A stretch of 38,354 nucleotides of DNA from NCBI GenBank assembly GCA_964478335.1, contig CAYZIC010000016.1:1-38354 (forward strand). The letters are read 5' to 3'. The position numbers and the translations under genes are program-made. Positions 23,004 to 31,067 of this stretch are shown here, piece by piece (the first letter of the stretch is position 1; every line of letters begins with the position of its first letter). Below the pieces are notes generated by a model, which had not been told where the DNA came from, searched no databases, and worked only from the letters and a program-made list of their open reading frames with translations. Source of the stretch: CAYZIC01 sp964478335 (lineage in GTDB: Bacteria; Verrucomicrobiota; Kiritimatiellia; RFP12; DVOR01).

Positions 23004-24335
23004 TTAGTGAACAGGTGGCCCACCTTTAACATTCTTATTACGCTTAGGAATTTTAGGCATAAAGGGGTTCGCACCAGTTGGCCTACCTCCCTTGGCCTGT
23101 GCTTGCGTGATTTCACCTGTGATGATTGCATCGTCAGCAGAGAGCGAGCCCGATTTAACCGCCAGAATCTCGACGGACGAACCATTGCTGACGCCCAGGA
23201 TGACCTCGACCGGCTGTGGGGTTTGAGAGGCGCTGAGCGTGTAAATGGTGGCACGCTTACCGCCCTTGCCCATTTTACCGCCGGGGGCGCCTTTGCCAAT
23301 CTTACCCCGTTTGACGGCTTTTTGGGATTGGGCATCCTTGGGTGACCAGCGTGTCGCTGCGACGGGGATCACGAGGCAGTCTGGCACTGAAGACTCGGTG
23401 ATGAAATCCACATTAGCCGTCAGATACGGGAGGAGGGTGCCATCGGGATTGGTGGTATTGACCTCGACGGTGTAGGTGACGACATTGGATGAGAGGGTGG
23501 CATTGAGTCGCACTTTACCCACTTCACCCTTAAAGGTCTTATTGGCAATCGCATCAATGGTGAAGTTGACTGGCTGGTTGGGCTTGATGGCGCAAATGTC
23601 GGCCTCATTGACGGGGACCCAGATCTGGATCTTGGTCAAGTCTTTGGCAATGAGAAAGAGCGATGACGTGCTCATGCTCGAAACGACCGTTTGGCCGATA
23701 TTGACGCGGCGGTCAATAATGACACCATCGACGGGGGCGACAATGCGGCAGTAGCTGAGGTTGCGCTCGGCCTTTTCGACGGCGGCTTGGCGCTGCTGGA
23801 TCATGGCCTTGGCTGCTGCGATGGATGAGTCGGCAACCTTGACCGCATCGACCGCCTTAAGATAGGTAGCCTCGGTATCATCATAGTCGGCTTGCGAGAG
23901 GGCAAAACCTACGCCGATCTTTTTAGATCGAGTAAAGTCTCTATCTGCGAGATTGAGCTTGGTCTTTTCTTGTGCGAGGAGGGCATTGGCCTTGGTCAGC
24001 TCTGCTTGCGCAGATGAGAGGTTGGCCTGGGCAATGCGCAAGTCTGCCTTGTAGGTGACCGAGTCAATCTCGGCCAAGAGCTGGCCTGATTTGACTCGTG
24101 AACAGTAATCGACCTCTTTGCCATCGATATCTTTGCCAAAGACAAGGATCTGACCGGTGACTTGCGCACCGACGTCGATGAGGTCTTCGGGTTCGATCGT
24201 GCCAGTTGCCTGGATCGTATTGAGCACCGTGCCACGTGTGACAGACTCCGTCTTATAGGATGGCTGGGATGGTTTGTTGATGTCGCAGCCGACTAAGGCC
24301 GCGCAAGAGATGAGTGCGAGTAAGGGATATTTCAT
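23004..24335 (-). CDS. MacA-like periplasmic adaptor, predicted lipoprotein
   Basis: A 443-residue HlyD/RND-type membrane fusion protein. The signal MKYPLLALISCAALVGC has a lipobox (LVGC, C17), whereas E. coli MacA uses a transmembrane anchor. An N-terminal biotinyl-lipoyl half (about 30-95), a long alpha hairpin (about 95-195, with AQANLSSAQAELTKANALLAQEKTKL), the second lipoyl half (CRIVAPVDGVIIDRRVNIGQTV) and beta-barrel domains follow. A basic Gly/Lys-rich insert (339-361) and a Gly/Lys/Pro-rich tail are unusual. The ATG at 24335 follows GGAG by 6 nt, so the four-codon longer start at 24347 is rejected. It bridges the inner-membrane MacB pair to the TolC-type channel. Confidence 0.92.
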   Translation of the reverse strand: MKYPLLALISCAALVGCDINKPSQPSYKTESVTRGTVLNTIQATGTIEPEDLIDVGAQVTGQILVFGKDIDGKEVDYCSRVKSGQLLAEIDSVTYKADLRIAQANLSSAQAELTKANALLAQEKTKLNLADRDFTRSKKIGVGFALSQADYDDTEATYLKAVDAVKVADSSIAAAKAMIQQRQAAVEKAERNLSYCRIVAPVDGVIIDRRVNIGQTVVSSMSTSSLFLIAKDLTKIQIWVPVNEADICAIKPNQPVNFTIDAIANKTFKGEVGKVRLNATLSSNVVTYTVEVNTTNPDGTLLPYLTANVDFITESSVPDCLVIPVAATRWSPKDAQSQKAVKRGKIGKGAPGGKMGKGGKRATIYTLSASQTPQPVEVILGVSNGSSVEILAVKSGSLSADDAIITGEITQAQAKGGRPTGANPFMPKIPKRNKNVKGGPPVH

Positions 24336-24367
24336 AGGAGTCTCCATGATTAAGTTAGGGGATCGTG

Positions 24368-25804
24368 TTATTGCGGGCGATTGGTTGCCGGGGCATTCGT
24401 CTCAGAGTTAACCCAGCCGCCACCGAGGTTTTTGTAGAGGGTGATGAGGGTCGAGAGCGCGGCATAGTGGTGAGAGACAAAGGCATTTTGAGCCAAGACA
24501 AGGTTACTTTCTCCAGAGATGACATCGTCGAGAGAGATGGTGCCATTATCAAATCTCCGCAGAGCGACAGTCAAGGCTTCCTTACGGTGGTCGATGACCG
24601 ATTGTAAGCTATCGGTTCGCTTTAGCTGGTTATTCAAGGTCTGCCACGTGTCTTCTGTTTTTTGGTAGGCCGAGAGGATGGTCTTTTGATACGATTCGAT
24701 AGAAGCCTTGAGGAGAAATTCATTTTGGGTGACGAGCTGTCTCCATTTACCAAAGGCAAAGATATTCCATGAAAAGCGTGGCCCCAATGAAAGTGTCTGC
24801 GTATAGCCAGACCACGGAGAAAGATCCGGCGCACTCACCCCCAAAGAGCCCCCCAAAGCAAACTTTGGATAGAGGTTGGTCTTTTGGATACCCAGCTGGG
24901 CATGTTGCTCAAGGATAAGCTGCTCGGCTTGGGCAATGTCAGGGCGGTTTCTCAATAGATTGTTGTCAAAGCGAATGCCTTGAATCTCCGGAAAGCGTGA
25001 TGAGGCTGCTTGATTAACATATGAGAGCAGTCGTTGAGCGAGCGTATTGGGAGACTGACCAGTGAGGAACTCGATCTCAAGAATTGCAGACTGGATGGCC
25101 TTTTGGTAGTTGGGAAGAGAGGCACGCAGATCAGCTAGTGAGGCTTGAGCATTGAGCAATTCAAACTTCGTTACCGAGCCAGCATCAAACCGCTTCTGCG
25201 CGATCGACACCGAGTCTGTCCGTAGCTTGAGCATCTGCTGGGACAACACAAGCTGCTCGGCATTTTGCCGCAGTGAGAAATAGGCCAAAGCCACCTCTGC
25301 CGCCAAACTCACCCGAATATGCTCCAAAGAATACCGCTGAGCGAGCCATTGAGCATTGCTCGCAGCCTGCTGGTAAGCCACCGATCCAAATAGATCCAGC
25401 TCCCAATTGACATCGAGGCTCGTCGTCACATTGGATTGCCAGCCGCCCTCTTTTGCGCCTCGGGATTTCGACTCGGTATATGCGCCCGATGCAGTCAGCG
25501 AGGGCCAATCTTTGCTATCGGAGCTATCGCGCAAAGCGCGAGCTGCATACAGCTTAAAGTACGCAACCTTGAGATCGGGATTGCTCGTTAAAGCGGACTC
25601 GATCAACGAATCAAGCATAGGGTCATTAAATGTCCGCCACCACTGCGTGATTGCGCAGAGGTGGCCAGCAGTCGGCAACGTCAGCTGAGCCGCATGGCTC
25701 TCCGGAATCGCCGCAGGCGTGTAGTCCTTGCCTACTTGGCAACCACAGACTAGCAGTAGACTGAGGCAGACAGTGGAATAAAGGTAATGGGATTTAGTAC
25801 TCAT
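24368..25804 (-). CDS. Outer-membrane efflux lipoprotein (NodT/TolC family)
   Basis: A 478-residue outer-membrane factor with a lipoprotein signal (LLLVCGC, C22) and CQVGKDY directly after. That matches the NodT/OprM subfamily (often CxxGPDY). Two TolC repeats are seen (about 60-260 and 275-470), with WWRTFNDPMLDSLIESALTSNPDL, WELDLFGSV, LLRNRPDIAQAEQ and FSWNIFAFGKWR. Trimers form the outer-membrane channel of tripartite pumps. AGGA precedes the ATG at 25804 by 6 nt; the ATG at 25819 lacks such a site. It is the first gene of the operon, downstream of a box resembling PmrA/QseB sites, so the pump may answer to a two-component system. No regulator gene is in the window. Confidence 0.93.
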   Translation of the reverse strand: MSTKSHYLYSTVCLSLLLVCGCQVGKDYTPAAIPESHAAQLTLPTAGHLCAITQWWRTFNDPMLDSLIESALTSNPDLKVAYFKLYAARALRDSSDSKDWPSLTASGAYTESKSRGAKEGGWQSNVTTSLDVNWELDLFGSVAYQQAASNAQWLAQRYSLEHIRVSLAAEVALAYFSLRQNAEQLVLSQQMLKLRTDSVSIAQKRFDAGSVTKFELLNAQASLADLRASLPNYQKAIQSAILEIEFLTGQSPNTLAQRLLSYVNQAASSRFPEIQGIRFDNNLLRNRPDIAQAEQLILEQHAQLGIQKTNLYPKFALGGSLGVSAPDLSPWSGYTQTLSLGPRFSWNIFAFGKWRQLVTQNEFLLKASIESYQKTILSAYQKTEDTWQTLNNQLKRTDSLQSVIDHRKEALTVALRRFDNGTISLDDVISGESNLVLAQNAFVSHHYAALSTLITLYKNLGGGWVNSETNAPATNRPQ

Positions 25805-25841
25805 AAGGGATCCTGTCATTAGGGGTGTGCTTGAAACATTC

Positions 25842-25877
25842 CCTATAGTATGTAAAGAACCTTAAGATAACCTTAAG
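25842..25877 (-). promoter_or_regulatory. PmrA/QseB-type box and promoter of the efflux operon
   Basis: Two CTTAAG half sites (25872-25877 and 25861-25866) with five bases between them give an 11-bp period. This fits the PmrA/QseB pattern CTTAA-N6-CTTAA. The -10 TATAGG (25842-25847) lies 13 nt beyond the second half site. The -35 position (25865-25870, TTATCT) is poor and overlaps the box, as expected for a promoter activated by an OmpR/PhoB-family regulator. Confidence 0.68.
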
Positions 25878-25882
25878 ATTGT

Positions 25883-25918
25883 CACTATTTTTCACAAAAT
25901 AGTGCGTTTTACCGCACT
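25883..25918. other. Two overlapping, mutually exclusive hairpins
   Basis: CACTATTTT/AAAATAGTG (25883-25891 with 25896-25904) and AGTGCG/CGCACT (25901-25906 with 25913-25918) share AGTG, so only one can form at a time. They lie between the pckG terminator and the efflux promoter. They could be a back-up terminator for pckG or a protein site. Confidence 0.5.
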
Positions 25919-25993
25919 TTTCACCCCAAAACAGCGCCCCTCGCCCCACAAAAGTTGATTTTTATCAGGCGAGACACTCACATCTCAGAGTGT

Positions 25994-26029
25994 AAAAAAA
26001 GATCCAGCATCGCTGCTGGATCTTTTTTT
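25994..26029 (-). terminator. Terminator of pckG
   Basis: A perfect 9-bp stem GATCCAGCA/TGCTGGATC (26001-26009 with 26014-26022) with TCGC loop, flanked by seven A and seven T. It sits 22 nt after the pckG stop and can work in both directions. Confidence 0.92.
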
Positions 26030-26051
26030 GAATCGTGGTCGATCTCTAAGA

Positions 26052-27926
26052 TTAGAGAGCAGCCTTGATTTCTGCGAGCTTTGCAGTCAAAGCAGCAGGG
26101 ATACGATCGCCGAACTTAGCCCAGGATTCGCCCACGCTGTCGAGCTCTTTCTTCCAGCCGTCGGTGTCGACGACGAGGAGCTCGTGCATGGTTTCAGCGC
26201 TGACGTCGCAGCCATCGAGGGTGATGGCGTCGTCGGTAGGCATGAAGCCGATCGGGGTTTCCTTAACTGCGGCGGTGCCTTCGATGCGTTCGCAGACCCA
26301 CTTGAGGACGCGGCTATTGTCACCGAAACCAGGCCACATGAAGCCGTTTTCGTTCTTGCGGAACCAGTTGACGAAGAAGATCTTAGGCAACTTGTCAGCG
26401 GTGGTCTTGTCAGCCATTTCGAGCCAGTGACCGAAGTAGTCAGCCATGTTGTAGCCGCAGAAAGGCAACATTGCGAAGGGATCGCGGCGGACTTGACCGA
26501 TCTGGTCGGAGATCACAGCAGCGGTAACTTCAGAGCCAGCAGCAGAACCCATGAACACGCCATGAGCCCAGTCCTTAGCTTGGTTAACCAAAGGAATGGT
26601 GCTTGGGCGACGGCCACCAAAGAGGATCGCGTCGATTGGCACGCCTGCGGGATCTTCCCATTCGCCAGCGATCACAGGGCAGTTGATTGCAGGAGCGGAG
26701 AAACGTGCATTCTTGTGAGCTGCGACGTAGTCGTCCTTCTTGTAATCTGCATAGTTAGCGCCCTTGACAGGGACCATCTTGTCAGCGCGGTCAGCTGCGC
26801 GGTAGCAGTCGGCGCCCTTCCAGTCGATGCCGTGCTCAGGAGCGTCAATGCCCATGTCTTCCCACCAGATGTCGCCGTCATCGGTCAACACAACGTTGGT
26901 GAAGATGGTGTGGCTCTTGCAGGATTCGAGAGCGTTGGGGTTGGAGAGCTTAGAGGTACCAGGTGCGACACCAAAGAAGCCGTTTTCGGGGTTGACTGCG
27001 TAGAAGCGGCCGTCTTCGCCGACGCGGATCCAAGCGATATCGTCACCGAGGGTTTCAACCTTCCAGCCGGGGATGGTAGGCAACATCATTGCGAGGTTGG
27101 TCTTACCGCAAGCGGAGGGGAATGCTGCAGTGATGTAGTAGAATTTGCCTTCGGGGTTGGTCAGCTTGAGGATAAGCATGTGCTCAGCCATCCAGCCTTC
27201 GCGCTTAGCTTGGGCAGATGCGATACGCAATGCAAAGCACTTCTTGCCGAGGAGGGCGTTGCCGCCGTAACCGGAGCCGAAGGACCAGATCTCTTCGTCT
27301 TCGGGGAATTGGCAGATGTACTTCTTATCCATGTCAGCGCAAGGCCATGCGACATCTTCTTGGCCAGCTTCGAGAGGAGCGCCAACAGAGTGCAAGCAAG
27401 GCACGAAGGTGCCGTCTTCGCCGAGGGTGTCAAGCACGGTCTTGCCCATACGGGTCATGATCTGCATGTTGACAACAACGTAAGGAGAGTCGGTCAATTC
27501 GATACCGATCTTACCAACCTTGGAGCCGAGAGGACCCATGGAGAAAGGAATCACGTACATGGTACGGCCCTTCATGCAACCTGTGTAGAGGTCGGTGAGG
27601 GTCTTTTTCATTTCTGCGGGATCTGCCCAGTTATTGGTGGGGCCTGCATCATCCTTGTTGGTCGTGCAGATGTAGGTGCGGCCTTCGACGCGGGCAACGT
27701 CAGATGCGTGAGAACGTGCCAAGTAGCATTCGGGGCGCTTGGCTTGGTCAAGCTTGACAAAAGCACCTTTAGTAACTTGGTCTTCGCAAAGGCGGATGTA
27801 TTCTTCATTAGAACCATCGCACCAAACGATTTGATCAGGGGTCATAATCTTAGCCCATTTCTTCACGAATTCGATAACCTTTTGGTTCTTCGTAGGGGCT
27901 TCGCAGCAGCAGCAGTCACAGCTCAT
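26052..27926 (-). CDS. pckG: Phosphoenolpyruvate carboxykinase (GTP)
   Basis: A 624-residue enzyme converting oxaloacetate and GTP to PEP and CO2 (or the reverse, CO2 fixation in anaerobes), linking the TCA acids to glycolysis. The GTP-type kinase loop FPSACGKTN (269-277) holds the hyper-reactive cysteine C273. GSGYGGNALLGKKCFALR, PFSMGPLGSK, LTDSPYVV and FFVNWFRKNENG are also typical. Before the usual N terminus there is a cysteine cluster, MSCDCCCCEAP (five Cys in residues 3-8), not normal for this family. The ATG at 27926 follows GGAG by 6 nt; a longer start at 27938 adds four residues. It is monocistronic, with a consensus promoter and terminator, and probably highly expressed given its strongly biased codon use. 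Confidence 0.97.
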   Translation of the reverse strand: MSCDCCCCEAPTKNQKVIEFVKKWAKIMTPDQIVWCDGSNEEYIRLCEDQVTKGAFVKLDQAKRPECYLARSHASDVARVEGRTYICTTNKDDAGPTNNWADPAEMKKTLTDLYTGCMKGRTMYVIPFSMGPLGSKVGKIGIELTDSPYVVVNMQIMTRMGKTVLDTLGEDGTFVPCLHSVGAPLEAGQEDVAWPCADMDKKYICQFPEDEEIWSFGSGYGGNALLGKKCFALRIASAQAKREGWMAEHMLILKLTNPEGKFYYITAAFPSACGKTNLAMMLPTIPGWKVETLGDDIAWIRVGEDGRFYAVNPENGFFGVAPGTSKLSNPNALESCKSHTIFTNVVLTDDGDIWWEDMGIDAPEHGIDWKGADCYRAADRADKMVPVKGANYADYKKDDYVAAHKNARFSAPAINCPVIAGEWEDPAGVPIDAILFGGRRPSTIPLVNQAKDWAHGVFMGSAAGSEVTAAVISDQIGQVRRDPFAMLPFCGYNMADYFGHWLEMADKTTADKLPKIFFVNWFRKNENGFMWPGFGDNSRVLKWVCERIEGTAAVKETPIGFMPTDDAITLDGCDVSAETMHELLVVDTDGWKKELDSVGESWAKFGDRIPAALTAKLAEIKAAL

Positions 27927-28024
27927 AATAGTCTCCATGTTTGAGGGTTACTTTTGCTCTGTTTTGTTTGAATTACCGAAACCATTTTTCAGTAGATCAA
28001 TACTAAACAGATAAAACGCCATTC

Positions 28025-28053
28025 ATTATAGACTATTTGCTCTGATAAGTCAA
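28025..28053 (-). promoter_or_regulatory. pckG promoter
   Basis: Minus strand -35 TTGACT (28048-28053), 17-nt spacer, perfect -10 TATAAT (28025-28030). The mRNA leader is about 90 nt with no obvious structure. Confidence 0.85.
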
Positions 28054-28059
28054 TACCCC

Positions 28060-28903
28060 AAATGCAATAAACTTTGCGGCGAGGCGATGCCTCGCAGTGG
28101 ACAGTGGACAGCGAGAGGAGGCTACGCCTCCTAGTGCTAGTTGATAGTCCTAGTCCTAGTAGTAGTGGAGGGATTGCATCCCACACCCTGCTTATTTGAG
28201 AGCACCGCTAATGGCCACGAATGGCTCGCTAACGCTCGCAGGACTGCCAGGAGGATTGTATCACGGAGACACGGAGCGCCTGCGGCGTGTGAGGTGAGCG
28301 TGCATACTTGTTCGGTAGCCGGACGGGCACGTCTGGCTCGGGGTTCTTAGGGGCTGACAGACCCTAAGCTAGCGGCACCCAGCTGCAAAAGGCAAGCGCA
28401 GCGGCAGTCAAGCACTGCGGAGCGACCATCATGTGGGGCGTCGCTACGCTAGCTCTGTGATGAGGGCCGTCTGGACGGGGGGCTCCTCCCACCCCATGCC
28501 CCCGACCGGCCTAACCTAAATAGACCGGAACTCAACAAGCCTCTGCAGGGCGAGCTGTGCTCGCCAGTCAGTGGGCAGTGGGCTGCTACACTCACCGCAA
28601 CAACCTCTCGAGCTGGCGACGCAAGTCGCCACCTACTGCGAAAAGCGTGTCGCTTTTTATTTTTTTGCGGGTGAGCCGGTCGCTCACGCTCCCTGCATTA
28701 GGCTCAGGACTTAGGGACCTTAGAGGCTTTAGGGAGTTTTGCCACACGCAGGTCGCTCACGCTCCCTGCATTAGGGACTTTAGCAACCTTAAAGACCTTA
28801 ATGACCTTATTGCTCTCGCAAAAAAGGGGGGTGGCTCCAAGAGGAAACATCGGGAGCGTCCTAAAAGCGCAGCGTTCTGCGAGGCGCAGCCTCGCTCCAT
28901 ATT
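28060..28903. repeat. Long gene-free gap of stacked repeats
   Basis: Hairpins GCGAGGC-GAT-GCCTCGC (28078-28094), GGAGGC-TAC-GCCTCC (28117-28131), GGGAT-TGC-ATCCC (28170-28182), CTTAGGG/CCCTAAG (near 28346-28369), GGCGAGC-TGT-GCTCGCC (near 28549) and GGCGAC-GCAA-GTCGCC (near 28615) are seen. The 85-nt dispersed element lies at about 28438-28535. A 25-nt direct repeat (28678-28702 and 28751-28775) begins GGTCGCTCACGC. CACGGAGACACGGAG occurs near 28263. AAAAGCG-TGT-CGCTTTTT followed by T-rich sequence near 28640-28668 could be a plus-strand terminator. No gene is supported. Confidence 0.75.
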
Positions 28904-29770
28904 CTACATTCCACACTCTAGCGCCGCAGCCTCGTCTATGCGAGGCTGGTTTGGGCGGGGTGGTATCAGCTCTAAGCGTCGCAGTGCTTGCTCGATGATC
29001 TGCTCTCTGATCACGAGGCGATCAAATTGTGCTAGATGACAATTTAATGCAAAGCAATAGATCTTGCCTTGGCTCTCTAACCAGCCTACAAACCAGGCTA
29101 ATTCTCTATTAAACCATCCTGTCTTACCATAGAGTGCCCAGGTTGCATTGCGCTTGAGTAGGCAGATTTCACGTATCTTGGCTTGTGCCTCTCGGGGATA
29201 GGGTAAGCGGTAGGTGGCCAACTTTGCAAGTAGGCGGACTTGCTCTTGGGCGGAGATCTTTAGCTGTCCCGTTAACCAAAAATTCGTTAGGTCGTCAGCG
29301 TTGCCAGCAGTCATATTGCCGTATGCTAGGCGAGTAAGCTCGCGCTGCATCGCTGGAGCGCCAATCATGGATGCGACTTGCTTAAATGCGGGTACATGTG
29401 AGACTTGCATCCCCAATCGCAAACTCATGTCGTGCTCCCATGTCGGCAAAAAGAGTTTGCTACCATCATGGCGATAAAAAATTTCATCAACCGATGTCAA
29501 GCGCCCTAATGAGAGTGCAATTAGGGCGTTGTAGATCTTAAAGGTCGATGCTGGTGAAAAGCGTTGTAGGCTGCGTGCTTGATTGTGACCGATCATCTGC
29601 TGTGTTTGCAAATCCAAAATCACGCAGGTGCCTTCGAGTTGATTGGCATCAAAAAGCGCACTGATCGCGGCTCTCTCAAAAATGGTCTCATTGGGTGTGG
29701 CTTTCTCTACTGGTGTATTACATCCACACAAGCAGAGTAGTAGACTAACGATCATCATTGCTATTTTCAT
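28904..29770 (-). CDS. Class D (OXA-type) beta-lactamase-like lipoprotein
   Basis: A 288-residue serine hydrolase. The signal MKIAMMIVSLLLCLCGC ends in a lipobox (C17). All class D motifs are present: STFK (S75, K78, the lysine that is carbamylated in OXA enzymes), SHV (124-126, the SxV motif), YGN (150-152), WLTGQLKIS (165-173) and KTG (216-218). A beta-lactamase role is likely, but class D homologues also include BlaR/MecR-type sensor domains. No transmembrane or protease domain is attached here, which favours an enzyme. The ATG at 29770 follows GGAAG by 6 nt. The last residues (about 275-288) are coded by hairpin-repeat DNA, so the natural C terminus may have been altered. No regulator is adjacent. 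Confidence 0.92.
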   Translation of the reverse strand: MKIAMMIVSLLLCLCGCNTPVEKATPNETIFERAAISALFDANQLEGTCVILDLQTQQMIGHNQARSLQRFSPASTFKIYNALIALSLGRLTSVDEIFYRHDGSKLFLPTWEHDMSLRLGMQVSHVPAFKQVASMIGAPAMQRELTRLAYGNMTAGNADDLTNFWLTGQLKISAQEQVRLLAKLATYRLPYPREAQAKIREICLLKRNATWALYGKTGWFNRELAWFVGWLESQGKIYCFALNCHLAQFDRLVIREQIIEQALRRLELIPPRPNQPRIDEAAALECGM

Positions 29771-29891
29771 CAATTACTTCCAACTCTTTAGCTCCAAAAT
29801 TCAATGGAGTAATGTCTTAATTAGGTGCGCCTCCTAGAACGTCCTGAGGTCTCTTGGGACAGTCACCATGCGCCTGCAACAGGCAGATCTC

Positions 29892-31058
29892 CTACAGCGG
29901 TCTGCTTGCCGACTCTACAGCTTTCGCCAAGATGGCTTGGGCGGCGCGATGGGAGGCGGGGGTGTGGCCGAGGGTGTCGATGACGGATTGGAAATCGGCG
30001 AGGGTTTGGGTGCGCTGGGGGGTGTCGTCAATGAGGGGGAGGATGTGCGCAATGATGGCCTCTGGGGTGAGGGCATCTTGCAGGAGCTCGGGCATGACGG
30101 AGCGTTGGGCGACGATGTTGGCGAGGCCGACAAACTGAATGCCTTTGAGGAGGTGTTTGCAGAGCCAAGCGGTAATAGGGTGCATGCGGTAGGTGAGGAT
30201 GGTGGGGCATTTCATCAAGCAGGCTTCGAGGGTGGCGGTGCCGGAGGCGACGATGGCTGCGCGGCTTTGGCGCATGACGTGGCGGGCGTTGCCGTCGATG
30301 ATGGCGAGATGGGTGGGCTGGGGATGGGTGTCGAGGATGGCTTGCACTTCGGCGCGCATGGCGGCGGTCGGCACGGGGATGATAAAGCTGCAGCCTTGGG
30401 GGCGCTGGGTGTCGAGCAGAATGGCGGCATCGAGCATGATGGGCAGGAGCTTGCGGATCTCATTGCGGCGGCTACCGGGGAGGAGGGCGATGTGGGTGGG
30501 GGCGCTCCAGGGTAACGCGGGGGAAGGCTCGGACCAGGTCTGGTCGGCGCGTTCTGTCAGGGGATTGCCAACAAAGAGGGCTTTGAGTGTGGTGGGGGCG
30601 TAGTAGGCGGGCTCAAAGGGAAAAATGCAGAGCATCAGGTCGATGGCTTTGGCGATGGAGTAGATACGCCGACGGCGCCAAACCCAGACTTTTGGGGAGA
30701 TGTAATGAACGGTTTTGATGCCGTGTGTGTGAAGGGCTTTGGCTACGCGCATATTAAATCCGGCATAGTCGATGGTAATGAGTAGGTCGGGCTGCCAGGT
30801 GATGCCAAGGTCGATGATGGTCTTGATGGCACGCTTGAAAAAGCGTGCATTGGCGAGGATTTCTGCCAGGCCCATGGCACCGAGTTGGTCGGTGTGGTAG
30901 AGGAGCTGGGTGCCTTGGGCGGCCATGGCATCGCCACCCATACCGCGAAAGTCAATCGGGCGTGGGCTGAGCTCGCGGAGGGCTTGTATAAGGGCGGCGG
31001 CGTGCATGTCGCCGGAGACTTCGCCTGCGAGGATGAGGATTTTAATCGGCTCGGACAT
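29892..31058 (-). CDS. lpxB: Lipid-A-disaccharide synthase
   Basis: A 388-residue GT19 glycosyltransferase that joins UDP-diacylglucosamine and lipid X to the lipid A disaccharide at the inner membrane. Visible signatures are ILAGEVSGDMHAA (9-21), FRGMGGDAM, MGLAEIL, ITIDYAGFNMRVAK, HYISPKVWVWR, LCIFPFE, FVGNPL, LLPGSRRNEI, VASGTATLEA and FVGLANIVAQ, in family order. Length is normal. The ATG at 31058 lies 9 nt after the lpxI stop, so the two consecutive-step enzymes are coupled. The gene product consumes lipid X made by LpxI plus the LpxI substrate. Confidence 0.96.
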   Translation of the reverse strand: MSEPIKILILAGEVSGDMHAAALIQALRELSPRPIDFRGMGGDAMAAQGTQLLYHTDQLGAMGLAEILANARFFKRAIKTIIDLGITWQPDLLITIDYAGFNMRVAKALHTHGIKTVHYISPKVWVWRRRRIYSIAKAIDLMLCIFPFEPAYYAPTTLKALFVGNPLTERADQTWSEPSPALPWSAPTHIALLPGSRRNEIRKLLPIMLDAAILLDTQRPQGCSFIIPVPTAAMRAEVQAILDTHPQPTHLAIIDGNARHVMRQSRAAIVASGTATLEACLMKCPTILTYRMHPITAWLCKHLLKGIQFVGLANIVAQRSVMPELLQDALTPEAIIAHILPLIDDTPQRTQTLADFQSVIDTLGHTPASHRAAQAILAKAVESASRPL

Positions 31059-31067
31059 GGCGGCTCC

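Noticed and set aside
26028..27944. A 638-codon open frame on the plus strand opposite pckG
   Set aside because: It is the antisense shadow of a highly codon-biased gene lacking Leu TTA/CTA and Ser TCA codons. It has no recognisable domain or promoter, whereas the minus-strand frame is a clear PckG.
28557..29039. A 160-codon plus-strand frame
   Set aside because: It crosses repeats and the antisense of the beta-lactamase 3' end, with no start signal or family match.
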